From Shewanella sp. OPT22 (lineage in GTDB: Bacteria > Pseudomonadota > Gammaproteobacteria > Enterobacterales > Shewanellaceae), in contig NZ_PGVH01000040.1 of the NCBI RefSeq assembly GCF_004168585.1, positions 92,047-156,046 of the forward strand: a stretch of 64,000 nucleotides of DNA, in the 5' to 3' direction. The notes below the pieces were generated by a model. That model did no database searches. It had not been told where the DNA came from and saw only the letters and a list, made by a program, of their open reading frames with translations. Both the position numbers and the translations under genes were made by a program. This document shows positions 15,263 to 23,321 of this stretch, one piece after another (within the stretch, counting starts at the first letter, position 1; every line of letters starts with the position of its first letter).

Positions 15263-15954
15263 TCATTTATATATGGTTCAACTTCAGGCGAAAATGAGTC
15301 ACCCAATTGCATGAAACCCGTATTAGTAAGTTGTATGGGTCTTATGATATGGTCATTGATATAACTCGAATACGGCTTGCCGCTTACTTTTGAAACAACA
15401 GCACCAAGTACATTAAAGTTTAAATCTGCATATTCAAATGATTTAGTCAGGCTTCGTTGTTCAGCAATTGACTGTTGTAAATATTGACTAATAGATCGTT
15501 GTTTGCTTTGGTTTTTGGGTTTTAGTTTGTCTTTTAATCCAGAATGGTGGGTCATCAATTCGATTATAGTGAGATCTTCACCATCAAATTCTGGTAAGTA
15601 TTTCCCTATTTTATCATTGAGGTTAATCTTTTCGTCTTCAACTAGCTGCATTACTGCTTGCGCTGTAAATAACTTTGTCAGAGAAGCTACACGAAACTTG
15701 GTTTTGCTTGTAACTGCTTGCTCTGCAGATGTTAATCCAAATCCATTTTGATAGTATATTTCACCATTTTCTATGATCCCTACAGCCATTGCAGGCACAC
15801 CGTTTTCAGCTCTTATATTTTCAAGAGATAAATCCAGTTTTTCCTTTGTATCTATAGCGTTGTCTAGTGTTCCAGCAAAAACTAAGTTAGATGTGACGAT
15901 GATATAAAAAATCAGGATTGACTTTAAAGGCTTAATCAAAGCGCTCCGCTGCAT
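15250..15954 (-). pseudogene. Class C beta-lactamase-like serine hydrolase, C-terminally truncated
   Basis: Signal peptide (MQRSALIKPLKSILIFYIIV to VFAG), then ASLTKLF (Ser-x-x-Lys nucleophile motif, about residues 90-96) and FEYADLNFNVLG (Tyr-x-Asp/Asn motif). The third motif (KTG/HxG), normally about 100 residues later, is missing. The reading frame ends at TAA about 30 bases after entering the IS3 right end, so the stop comes from the insertion. ATG 15954 is chosen because GAGGGA precedes it; the longer frame to 16008 has no ribosome site. Probably inactive. Confidence 0.8.
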
Positions 15955-16648
15955 ACTTGTTCCCTCAAGTTGTAATACTGCGCATTGACAAATTAAATGC
16001 AATATCATGTTTTTATTAAAAAACTTATCTTATCCCACTTTTAACATGCCCGCAAAATACTGTGAGGTTAATACCTACCATTTTTAGAAAAAGGAATATC
16101 AATTCAATTTATACTAAGTTTTAAGCATGAAATTCATGAAAAATAAAGAGAAATAGAACACTGACGTAAATAGATGACTTGAGGAGGCGTCGCGCAAATC
16201 TCGCGCATTTTAAAAATTATTGGTACGGTAAAACTCAATTTCCTTTTGCATTTCAACGAGATAATTGGTCGGTATGAGAGGATTCGAACCTCCGACCCCT
16301 GACACCCCATCATTACGTAAATCTTGCACCTAAGACTTTGATTTACAACTACAAAACACGCTTACCACTAACGTAAAAAACTTTAATTAGATTAATAATT
16401 TTAATTTTTTAAATTATATTAATCAATCAATTACGAATCGTTTTGCGAGTAGCTTTTTCACGAATGGTGCAAGCTTATAAGCTTTGGTTCCCTGACGCAA
16501 AGTGATAGTGCGCCAAATGCAAATCAAAATATTTTCTAATAGTCAGCGCTCGATGGTAGGAGCAAAGATCTTTCATACTTGCTCATGTGGTGCTTCTGAT
16601 TGAATTATGGTGCTAGAATAAAAGTTCATTACCACCTTCGGATTGGAC
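15955..16648. other. Intergenic region with the outermost tRNA-Pro 3' repeat
   Basis: Contains the 47-bp repeat at 16264-16310 and, 74 bases to its left, TCGCGCAAATCTCGCGCA at 16190-16207, similar to the TCGCAAAACTCTCGCAAA motif left of the second copy. A very AT-rich stretch (16370-16430) follows. No gene seen before the zeta-like ORF. Confidence 0.6.
16264..16310 (-). repeat. att repeat copy 1: 3' part of tRNA-Pro(GGG)
   Basis: 47 bp identical to 25356-25402, covering the CCA end, the T arm and the 3' side of the anticodon arm of tRNA-Pro. The 5' half of the tRNA is absent. Interpreted as a recombination scar or att site. Confidence 0.9.
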
Positions 16649-17356
16649 ATGAATCAAGCTGAACAAGAAATCGAACTTAGAGCTGTTGAGTTCGCAAAGA
16701 AAAATAGAACTCGTATTGGCAGAGAATTAAGTGATATCAAGAAGTACCCAGCCGATAACCAGCCTGTTTCAATTTTTATGTGTGGATCTCCAGGAGCAGG
16801 TAAAACAGAAGCATCCAAAGTTTTTTTAGAAGCCTTTTCTGATGCAAATATCATTCGTTTAGATCCTGATGAACTAAGAGGTTATTTCGAAGATTACACC
16901 GGAAACAACTCATATATTTTTCAGAAAGGAGTCAGTTTTATTGTTGAGCGCACTCTAGATTTCATCTTTAAGAATGACCAGAGTTTTGTATTAGATGGCA
17001 CATTATCCAATTTCAATATTGCTTGTAAAAACATTGACCGTTCATTAAATCGTGAGCGTACTGTGCTCGTTATTTTTGTATATCAAGAACCTTTATTGGC
17101 TTGGGAGTTTGTACAAGCCAGAGAAAAAGTGGAAGGAAGAAAAATTAAACTAGAAACTTTTATTGAGCAATTCTTAGGCTCTCAAGCCGTGATTCGCCAA
17201 ATAAAAGCTAAATATGGTGATGCTGTTAAGGTAGATTTATTGCTAAAAAGTACAGACGGTAGCCCCAGAGAATATAGAGATAACATCAAATATATAGACG
17301 ATCATATCAATAAAAAATACTCTCGCAGCGAGTTAGAAAGGCTGTTAGACTTATGA
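16649..17356 (+). CDS. Zeta-toxin-like P-loop kinase (235 aa)
   Basis: Walker A CGSPGAGKTEASK (about residues 40-52), then RLDPDELRGYFEDYTGNNSY (about 69-88) and FVLDGTLSN (about 114-122), the order found in zeta/PezT-type kinases that phosphorylate UDP-N-acetylglucosamine. Some relatives act on other substrates. ATG 16649 is taken as start; a TTG two codons earlier is possible. A 56-residue gene follows 27 bases later. It lies between two tRNA-Pro att repeats, so this is cargo of a 1.5-kb integrated unit. Confidence 0.75.
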   Translation: MNQAEQEIELRAVEFAKKNRTRIGRELSDIKKYPADNQPVSIFMCGSPGAGKTEASKVFLEAFSDANIIRLDPDELRGYFEDYTGNNSYIFQKGVSFIVERTLDFIFKNDQSFVLDGTLSNFNIACKNIDRSLNRERTVLVIFVYQEPLLAWEFVQAREKVEGRKIKLETFIEQFLGSQAVIRQIKAKYGDAVKVDLLLKSTDGSPREYRDNIKYIDDHINKKYSRSELERLLDL

Positions 17357-17383
17357 AATCTAAACTACAACTGGAGAGAAGTT

Positions 17384-17554
17384 ATGACAGCTAAAGTAAC
17401 AAAACCAACAAAGTCTTTAACGGCAGCTTCTAAGCTTTCGTATTTTGTTAACAGTGCCAGTGTAGAAGAAAAAAAGAAAATTTATGATATCGTGATGTCA
17501 AAGGCAACCAAAATGCAAAACGACATCATTGAACAAGCTAAGCACATATCATAA
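17384..17554 (+). CDS. Small basic protein downstream of the zeta-like kinase (56 aa)
   Basis: Start ATG with GGAGAGAA ribosome site. The product begins MTAKVTKPTKSLTAASKLSY, continues FVNSASVEEKKKIYDIVMSK and ends EQAKHIS: a flexible basic N-terminus and a helical C-terminus. It shares the direction and probably the transcript of the kinase and ends just before a hairpin terminator. An antitoxin or partner role is a guess from position; classical epsilon antitoxins are larger and encoded upstream. Confidence 0.7.
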   Translation: MTAKVTKPTKSLTAASKLSYFVNSASVEEKKKIYDIVMSKATKMQNDIIEQAKHIS

Positions 17555-17562
17555 TTTCAATT

Positions 17563-17586
17563 GTGCCACAGTTTGTGGCACTTTCT
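17563..17586 (+). terminator. Terminator of the zeta-like unit
   Basis: GTGCCACA, loop GTT, TGTGGCAC, then TTTCTC. Confidence 0.75.
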
Positions 17587-17830
17587 CAGGGTAATTAACT
17601 TTCTGTATATTCCCGTTAATTCCAATTCCCCCAAATAAATCCTCACTTGACCATAAGTCATCTTGGCATTTGCCATATACCGATTTTATGACAGTGCTCA
17701 AGTTAGTATTAACACATTAAAAAATAGAAATTTTTTAATGTTACTCGCAAAACTCTCGCAAAATAAATAGGTAGATAATTTTAAGGATAGCTAAAAGGTA
17801 AATGAGTAAGGCGTTGATTATAAGCAAAAA

Positions 17831-17877
17831 ATTGGTCGGTATGAGAGGATTCGAACCTCCGACCCCTGACACCCCAT
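17831..17877 (-). repeat. att repeat copy 2: 3' part of tRNA-Pro(GGG), left end of the 7.5-kb element
   Basis: 47 bp identical to copies 1 and 3. The integrase gene begins 119 bases to its right, the expected layout for a tRNA-targeting integrative element. Confidence 0.92.
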
Positions 17878-17950
17878 AGCTCACTACGTTCGCAAGCCTT
17901 ACTACGTAAGTCTTTGTTAACAGTGCGCTTTTCGGACTGTCACACATACC
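17833..17950 (-). pseudogene. tRNA-Pro-like sequence interrupted by about 41 nt
   Basis: Beyond the 47-bp repeat, 17919-17950 reads AACAGTGCGCTTTTCGGACT then GTCACACATACC, which aligns with the 5' half of the real tRNA gene (GACAGTGCGCTACCGGACTG then CGCTACATACC). The two parts are separated by about 41 extra bases (17878-17918) at the anticodon loop, so the region looks like a whole but split and diverged tRNA-Pro copy. It is unlikely to be functional. Confidence 0.55.
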
Positions 17951-17995
17951 CTCTACACAGGCAGTTACACACGAAGTTAAGACAATGTGTGTACT

Positions 17996-18934
17996 ATGGC
18001 ATCAATCAGCAACCTCCCAAGTGGTAACTTTAGAGTCCAGTATAAACAGGACGGTAAACGAAAAGGTAAGACCTTCAGCTCTGAACTAGAGGCTAAGCAT
18101 TTTGCAGCAGAGATAGACAAAAAGATAATTAGTGATGTATTGACAGTTAACTGTATCGCTAACGCTTACCTAGACCAATTCAGCGGAAGAGGCGGTAAGG
18201 AAGCAATCGGTTACAGACTGAAAAGACTATCATCTTTCTTTGTTGGTCTACCTCTAACTAGGTTCAGCACTCAAGATTTACAGAAATACAGAATCAAGCG
18301 TTTAACTGAAGTTCAAAGCTCTACAGTAAGGCTTGAGCTACAACTACTCTCTCGCCTGTTGAAGTATGCAAGGCTGACTCATGTCCTCGACATTCCCGAT
18401 GTCTTCAAGGATTACGAATACCCACCAGCAAATAAACCCAAAGACAGAATAGTTTCACCATTAGAGCTAGATATGTTGCTTGGTGATGTAAGCCCTAGTA
18501 TGTCAGATATTTTCAACCTTTGTTACCTTACAGCTATGCGGAGATCTGAGGTGGTCTATTTAAGGGTGATGGACGTTAATTTAGATAACCGTCAGATTTA
18601 CCTATCAAATACTAAGAACGGTCATAGTAGATATGTGCCTCTCAGTAAGACTGCTTGTGAACTATTAGCTCGGCTCATTACAGGAAAACGTTCAGAGTCT
18701 AGGTTATTCGAAGTTGAGCCTCATAGTGTTAGCAAAGCGTTCACTAGAAGCTGTAAACGGCTGGGTATTGAGGGCTTATGTCTTCACGGTTTAAGACATT
18801 CAGCTATCACCCGTTACGCTGCTAAGGGGCTGTCTACAGCTCAACTGCAAGTTGTTAGCGGGCATAAAGATATAACAATGTTACAACGATATACCCACTT
18901 GAAAGCTAGTGATGTTGCAGGACTATTGGACTAA
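17996..18934 (+). CDS. Phage-type tyrosine integrase (312 aa)
   Basis: An N-terminal arm-binding segment (SGNFRVQYKQDGKRKGKTFS), a SAM-like core-binding domain, and the catalytic domain with TAMRRSEVVYL (first Arg, about residue 183), NTKNGHSRYVPL (beta-hairpin Lys), HGLRHSAITRYA (His-x-x-Arg), SGHKD and the nucleophile in LQRYTHL. All catalytic residues are present. ATG 17996 is used; GTG 17987 is an alternative. It probably drives integration at the tRNA-Pro 3' end. Confidence 0.92.
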   Translation: MASISNLPSGNFRVQYKQDGKRKGKTFSSELEAKHFAAEIDKKIISDVLTVNCIANAYLDQFSGRGGKEAIGYRLKRLSSFFVGLPLTRFSTQDLQKYRIKRLTEVQSSTVRLELQLLSRLLKYARLTHVLDIPDVFKDYEYPPANKPKDRIVSPLELDMLLGDVSPSMSDIFNLCYLTAMRRSEVVYLRVMDVNLDNRQIYLSNTKNGHSRYVPLSKTACELLARLITGKRSESRLFEVEPHSVSKAFTRSCKRLGIEGLCLHGLRHSAITRYAAKGLSTAQLQVVSGHKDITMLQRYTHLKASDVAGLLD

Positions 18935-19013
18935 CAAGTATATCGCTTTTACTAGAGAAGAACGTAGACATGTCTCTAAGCTAAACCTATGTTCTTCATT
19001 GCTTTTAATAAGC

Positions 19014-19835
19014 CTAAAAGTTTATTTTATAGCCAGCAGTTCTAAGCTGTTTCATAACGGCTAGACCAACAGATTCAACTCCATTATCAACATTCTTATA
19101 TACCACCCCAGCCAAATCACTAGGCATTGATACACCACCCTTTAGAAGACAACAAACTCGTTTTCTAGTCAGTTTCCCTACAAAATAACCAAACTCGAAA
19201 ATAACATTTGGTCTAGCTCTAAGCTCTGTCTTACGATCTTCGTCAGGTAAATCCTTCTGGTCGACTGTATAAGCTAATTCATCAGGTGTTAATAAAATAA
19301 AAGCGTACCCAATGTCACTACTGTTTTCCTCAAACTTCTCAATAACAGTATTACCATTGTCAACTTGTCGATGAAGAACAACAGGTTCAAGACCTATCTC
19401 ATGTATAAAGCGTTCAACATCTGTTTTAAGAGTTTCATCGTGACCATGAACAATAAATACTTTATTAGATAACGTAGGGTCTCTACTGATACTTTTCTCC
19501 TGCTTTAATTCTCCATACTTATCTTCTAATAAAGCGTTCTTAGTGTTATTTAAAGCTATCTCTAAGTCTTCCTTTGTTTGAACAGCATACTGATAAGTTG
19601 TTCCGTAGTCTCTAGGCTTATTATAGCTGGAAGCGGAAATGTAAGACGGTGAGTCTTCACTCATAACTGAGAGGATTACATTAATAGCCCTTGTTTTCCA
19701 ATCAAACCAATCTTGCTTTTCAGATCCTTCTTCTTTACCGTAAAGACCTTCCACATAGTGATGGAAATTATTTTGTGAATCGAAATGAATACTTTGTTTG
19801 AGCAAGTGTTCTATTGTATTAATTTTACTTTCCAT
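19014..19835 (-). CDS. TIR-like nucleotide-binding protein, CAP12/Pycsar-type TIR (273 aa)
   Basis: The C-terminal half starts KVFIVHGHDETLK (about residue 122), continues GLEPVVLHRQ, NTVIEKFEE (candidate catalytic Glu), YAFILLTPDE, and RARPNVIFEFGYFVGKL, with a KRVCCLLKGG strand. This is the order of the TIR-like family used in CAP12/Pycsar-type effectors, several of which are NADases. The first 120 residues are helical and unrecognised, possibly the sensing part. It lies alone on the - strand between int and the recombinase gene, a cargo position. An anti-phage role is inferred, not shown. Confidence 0.8.
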   Translation of the reverse strand: MESKINTIEHLLKQSIHFDSQNNFHHYVEGLYGKEEGSEKQDWFDWKTRAINVILSVMSEDSPSYISASSYNKPRDYGTTYQYAVQTKEDLEIALNNTKNALLEDKYGELKQEKSISRDPTLSNKVFIVHGHDETLKTDVERFIHEIGLEPVVLHRQVDNGNTVIEKFEENSSDIGYAFILLTPDELAYTVDQKDLPDEDRKTELRARPNVIFEFGYFVGKLTRKRVCCLLKGGVSMPSDLAGVVYKNVDNGVESVGLAVMKQLRTAGYKINF

Positions 19836-20022
19836 ATTACTTCCGTTTACTACAAGGATTCTGCAATGTTAACAGAGTGATAATTGCCAGTACACTGTAA
19901 GGTAACTAGGGCAGTTTAATTTCCCAAAGACGACACAGGATCGCTAAAGGTCTTACAAACAGTTTCATTAAACAGCCCTTATATTTTGTAAAAAATCTGA
20001 ATAGGAACATATATATAGCAAA

Positions 20023-20069
20023 GTGGGCGCTTCCCCCGTAGGGGCTGGTAGAAAACTTTCTAGTCCCAC
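20023..20069. other. Cloverleaf-like foldback sequence
   Basis: Outer stem GTGGG (20023-20027) with CCCAC (20065-20069); inside, hairpin CCCC-GTA-GGGG (20034-20044) and hairpin TAGAAA-AC-TTTCTA (20049-20062). A possible single-strand origin or protein-binding cruciform. Confidence 0.5.
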
Positions 20070-20179
20070 CCAAAGAACAGATTTTCTTTTTCTGTCATAA
20101 ATGTCCTTTTTATTTCGACTGACTATCCAAACAGCACACACACTAACTTAAGGGTATGCCCTTTTTCTTTTAGGTGAAA

Positions 20180-20287
20180 TGTCTCAAATATTATAGTAAT
20201 GATACAGTGTCTCACGTACTGTCTCAAAAATAGGGTTTACACGTTTTGATACAGCTGGTAGCATAACTTCTAAATACTTATGAGACA
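20180..20287. repeat. TGTCTCA repeat cluster upstream of the serine recombinase
   Basis: TGTCTCA at 20180-20186, 20208-20214 and 20220-20226, and its inverse TGAGACA at 20281-20287, within 108 bp and ending 13 bases before the gene. A likely res-type recombination site or operator. Confidence 0.55.
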
Positions 20288-20299
20288 CATGAATTACTC

Positions 20300-21076
20300 A
20301 TGCTTAAATACTTCAATGCAAACCAAAGCTTTAAAGATAACGAAACACTGACGTTAACCCTTAGTAATAACATGATTGTTACGCTTCTTAAGTTACCTAC
20401 AGGAGCTATCAAAGGTAGCAATAACTGGAATGATGAAGACTTTGTACACGGTGCGTCTCACGCTAGGTTAAAGCTTGAAGCATGGGAGCGGTTAGAACCT
20501 TCAGTCAATTCTACAGCTAAGGCACACGGTAAGCAGATAGGCTATGTGCGTGTTAGTACGGTTACACAGAACACAGACAGACAACTAGAGGGTATAGCCT
20601 TGGATAAGGTCTTTAGAGAGTACTGTAGTGCTAAGACTGTTAGTCGTCCAGTGTGGGAGCAATGTCTAGACCATGTTAGAGAGGGAGACACCTTACACAT
20701 TCACAGTCTAGACCGTGTGTGTCGCTCTGGTGCTGGTGATGCTGTAGCTATTGTAGACAAGCTTAATAGTCTTGGTGTCTCAATAGTGTTTCATAAAGAA
20801 GGTCTGACCTTCAGTGGAGCCATGACAGCAGCACAAAAGGGTGTCTTAGGTATTCTTGCTAGTGTTGCTCAGATGGAACGAGAGCTAATTAATGAGAGGC
20901 GTATAGAGGGCATAGAGGCCGCTAGAGCTAAGGGGAAAACCTTTGGAAGACCTAAGACAGTTAAGGTTACTAAGGAAGATGTAGAAAGGCTGGTAGCTAG
21001 CGGTCTTAGTAAGATACAAGTAGCTAAAGAACTAGGTATTGGTCGTGCTACATTGTACCGCTTGCTAGAGACATGA
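20300..21076 (+). CDS. Serine recombinase (resolvase/invertase) with an unusual N-terminal extension (258 aa)
   Basis: A resolvase domain from about residue 78: QIGYVRVSTVTQNTDRQLEG with catalytic Ser near residue 86, HIHSLDRVCRSG (active-site Arg), and the E-helix TFSGAMTAAQKGVLGILASV. It ends in a Hin-like HTH, GLSKIQVAKELGIGRATLYR. Resolvases normally begin at that first strand; the extra 77 residues (from MLKYFNANQSF) are not recognised. TGTCTCA repeats lie directly upstream. Possible roles are dimer resolution of the excised form or inversion; no invertible segment is seen. Confidence 0.88.
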   Translation: MLKYFNANQSFKDNETLTLTLSNNMIVTLLKLPTGAIKGSNNWNDEDFVHGASHARLKLEAWERLEPSVNSTAKAHGKQIGYVRVSTVTQNTDRQLEGIALDKVFREYCSAKTVSRPVWEQCLDHVREGDTLHIHSLDRVCRSGAGDAVAIVDKLNSLGVSIVFHKEGLTFSGAMTAAQKGVLGILASVAQMERELINERRIEGIEAARAKGKTFGRPKTVKVTKEDVERLVASGLSKIQVAKELGIGRATLYRLLET

Positions 21077-21750
21077 TGTTAAACCCTTTAGCCTCACCTT
21101 TTGCTTACCTAATTAAACCTGATTATAGAGGGGGGAGAAAAAGTTAAAACCAAAAGTAAAACTAAAGGTAACACTATAGGTATTACTGAAGGTTAATACT
21201 GGTAGTAAGTCTTACAGTAACCTTGTAAGTAATAGTACCTGTATGAGTGGTAGGTATTCGTAGTAACTATAGTTAACCTACAGCCTAACCTAAACCTAGC
21301 TACGGTATCCTCAAGTTAACTAAAGGTAAGCCTAACCCACTACCAATATAGTTAATAAGCTAATAGCTACCCCCAAGGGAAGAACATTAAGTAATACATA
21401 GAGTGCTGAAAAACATACTCTAACTTGATGGTCTTCCCTATTTTTTACGACATAATATGTCACACTCTTTATATGTCTGTCTGTCCCTGTTGCTCTAACT
21501 TCCAGTAAAACATCAAGCTAAATACTGACGGGTGAGAAGTAGACAACCACTAATGCTTAAACAACCAGCAGTTAAAACACTAATAAAAGACTACATCTGT
21601 ATACCATGTTTTGCTAACTGATTATTTAATATGAAAAAGGTATCCAATAGACTACAAGTCGAGACTGAACACTAGTCATTACCTTTGTAAACAATGGGTT
21701 ATAGTCGTGTTAATGTGCATTCAACTTAATTCGAAACTAAGAGTTTATTC
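21077..21750. other. 670-bp non-coding region, possible origin or regulatory region
   Basis: Dense in short GGTAA/TTACC and CTAA/TTAG motifs, with no open frame of coding character. It contains the structured terminator at 21376-21446, the palindrome GACATAATATGTC at 21449-21461 and a copy of ACGGGTGAGAA at 21528-21538. A plausible origin or control region for the element. Confidence 0.5.
21376..21446 (+). ncRNA. Candidate structured RNA ending in a terminator
   Basis: AGGGAAGA (21376-21383) pairs with TCTTCCCT (21432-21439), followed by ATTTTTT. The enclosed 48 bases contain a second hairpin, AGAGT with ACTCT. It could be a small RNA with its terminator or only the recombinase-gene terminator. 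Confidence 0.4.
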
Positions 21751-22773
21751 ATGACTAATACAACTTTAAACCTAACTCAAGTTATCCGTTCAGCAAGCTA
21801 CCAATTACGTGCTAAGACAGATGAAAGCTGGATTGATGAACTAGCAGAAATGCTAAAAGAAGGTGAGCAGTTCAGCGGCACAGATGCGCCTACAGTAGCA
21901 CTACATAATAATAAGTATTGGTTAACTGATGGTTTCCATAGAACGGCAGCAGCTACACAGGCTGGTCATGAAGAAATGGAATTCCATGTGGTCGAGGTTG
22001 AGTCTGAGTACGACATTCTACTAATGGCTATTAAGGCTAACGGTAAGCATGGTAAGCGTAACAGTAGTGAGGACTATAAGAGCATGGTAGAGGCACTAAT
22101 GGTCTCTGAACATGCAGACACCTTCATGAAACATAAGTTTGCTATCGACACACGCAAGTTAGCTGAGACTATCGGTTGTTCTACACGTCACGTACAGAAG
22201 GCAACAGCCACTTTAAGAGAAAGCCTACAGGTGGATATGGACACCTTTGTACTGGATAGACGTGCTGAAGGTGTTAGTAATAACGCTATTAGTAAGGAGA
22301 TTGGTTGTAACTCTACAACTGTAGACAGATTAGTAACTGAGTTAAAGCAAGACACTTCTGCAAAACGGAACAGTTCCGAAATGCAGAACACTCAGTTAGA
22401 CACTTCTGCAAAACGGAACAGTTCCGAAATGCAGAACACAGAAACCATTAACACTATCCCTAGTCAACACCACGATTCACCAGCAGACGCCTTCCTAGCA
22501 GACAATGAAGATGACTTTAGCCTGATTGATGATGAACTACACGACACGTTCGATGACGTACCGTTCGACATTAATTCTACTGATGCTGTCAAGCTTACTT
22601 CTGCGAAAGACTTAGGTGACGAAGTTGACCCTAAGGATAAGCAAGCGGTTGAAATGGAAAGTCAACATGAGGCTATTGAATATATGTTTAACAATATGTC
22701 TAAGTTCACAACAAATGTCTTAACTAGCTTCATTATGCAAGCTCAAGCCGAATTAAAACAACGTACCAATTAG
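21751..22773 (+). CDS. ParB-like nuclease-domain protein (340 aa)
   Basis: An N-terminal ParB/Srx-type domain with VALHNNKYWLTDGFHRTAAA (about residues 48-67, Asp-Gly-x-His-Arg replacing the ParB GxxRR box), then an HTH region (KLAETIGCSTRHVQKATATL, about 136-155) and a second HTH-like stretch (VSNNAISKEIGCNSTTVDRL). Residues about 201-230 are two tandem copies of DTSAKRNSSEMQNT. The tail is acidic. Such proteins occur on plasmids, phages and satellites as DNA-binding or modification factors. No ParA is next to it. Confidence 0.8.
   Translation: MTNTTLNLTQVIRSASYQLRAKTDESWIDELAEMLKEGEQFSGTDAPTVALHNNKYWLTDGFHRTAAATQAGHEEMEFHVVEVESEYDILLMAIKANGKHGKRNSSEDYKSMVEALMVSEHADTFMKHKFAIDTRKLAETIGCSTRHVQKATATLRESLQVDMDTFVLDRRAEGVSNNAISKEIGCNSTTVDRLVTELKQDTSAKRNSSEMQNTQLDTSAKRNSSEMQNTETINTIPSQHHDSPADAFLADNEDDFSLIDDELHDTFDDVPFDINSTDAVKLTSAKDLGDEVDPKDKQAVEMESQHEAIEYMFNNMSKFTTNVLTSFIMQAQAELKQRTN
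22351..22440 (+). repeat. 48-bp tandem repeat inside the ParB-like gene, each unit a palindrome
   Basis: Two copies with a period of 48 bp, starting at 22351 and 22399. Each contains TTCTGCA, then CGGAAC-AG-TTCCG, then TGCAGAA, a nested inverted repeat of about 33 bp. Confidence 0.85.
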
Positions 22774-22838
22774 ACTACAAAACTAAGCTTACTAGATGCA
22801 GCTTAATAACTAACTATACTTTCTCTAAGTGTACAACG

Positions 22839-22860
22839 GGTGAGAACTAAATAGCTCACC
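22839..22860 (+). terminator. Weak hairpin after the ParB-like gene
   Basis: GGTGAG, a ten-base loop, CTCACC; it begins inside a copy of ACGGGTGAGAA. There is no clear T run, so a terminator or binding site is possible. Confidence 0.35.
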
Positions 22861-22998
22861 TATTGAACAGAACCTATTAAACCTGATTATAGGTAGTAGT
22901 AATACACTATCAGACAACAATTAGGTTTATCTCTCTTTGTGTTTGTCTCTTTATTTTAAGCTTTACCCTTCTTCGTTTATTTCTCTTGTATTTAAAAG

Positions 22999-23044
22999 CC
23001 TAGGCTGACTAAAGGTTAACCCCCTTAGTTGGTCTAGGTTTTTT
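22999..23044 (+). terminator. Structured terminator before the small-gene cluster
   Basis: CCTAG (22999-23003) pairs with CTAGG (23034-23038), with an inner ACTAAAGG/CCTTAGT stem, followed by six T. Confidence 0.65.
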
Positions 23045-23116
23045 ATGCAATGTAGAACCTACAAAAGAAAGACAAACCAAAGACCAAACCTAGCTAATCT
23101 ACAAGGACTTAAAACC

Positions 23117-23317
23117 ATGAGTACAACTCAAGTCAGAGCCAAAGGTTTAACACATTTACCTAGAGGCACTACATACAAAAAGATGGCTGTCTGTTTCAAC
23201 CGTGAAGCATTCAACGCCATTGAGAAACACAAGGCTTACCTAGACAGTAAGAGGCCTAAGGGAGTGACATTAGGCTATGCCTTGAACCACCTGTTAACCA
23301 TAGGTAAGAGGCACTAA
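23117..23317 (+). CDS. Small basic protein, possibly ribbon-helix-helix (66 aa)
   Basis: MSTTQVRAKGLTHLPRGTTY, then KKMAVCFNREAFNAIEKHKAYL and VTLGYALNHLL: one short strand followed by two helices, suggestive of a CopG/Arc-type DNA-binding fold, though not certain. ATG 23117 follows an AAGGACT ribosome site; 24 further open codons upstream lack one. The next gene starts four bases after its stop. Confidence 0.65.
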   Translation: MSTTQVRAKGLTHLPRGTTYKKMAVCFNREAFNAIEKHKAYLDSKRPKGVTLGYALNHLLTIGKRH

Positions 23318-23321
23318 GACC

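Larger units (their letters stand above)
17587..17995. other. Junction region between the two tRNA-Pro units
   Basis: Holds the direct repeat CTCGCAAAACTCTCGCAAAA near 17744-17763, the second att copy (17831-17877) and the tRNA-like stretch that follows. No gene is supported here; an antisense open frame overlaps the tRNA-like sequence only. Confidence 0.6.
19836..20299. other. Control region between the TIR-like and serine recombinase genes
   Basis: A non-coding stretch with two structured features: a three-way-junction fold at 20023-20069 and a cluster of TGTCTCA repeats at 20180-20287 directly upstream of the recombinase gene. Confidence 0.6.

Noticed and set aside
17741..17947. Antisense 68-residue frame over the second att repeat
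   Set aside because: It is translated tRNA and att sequence with no ribosome site.
21077..21750. A protein-coding gene in the 670-bp gap of the tRNA element
   Set aside because: No frame longer than about 60 codons with a plausible start; the sequence is dense in stops and short repeats.
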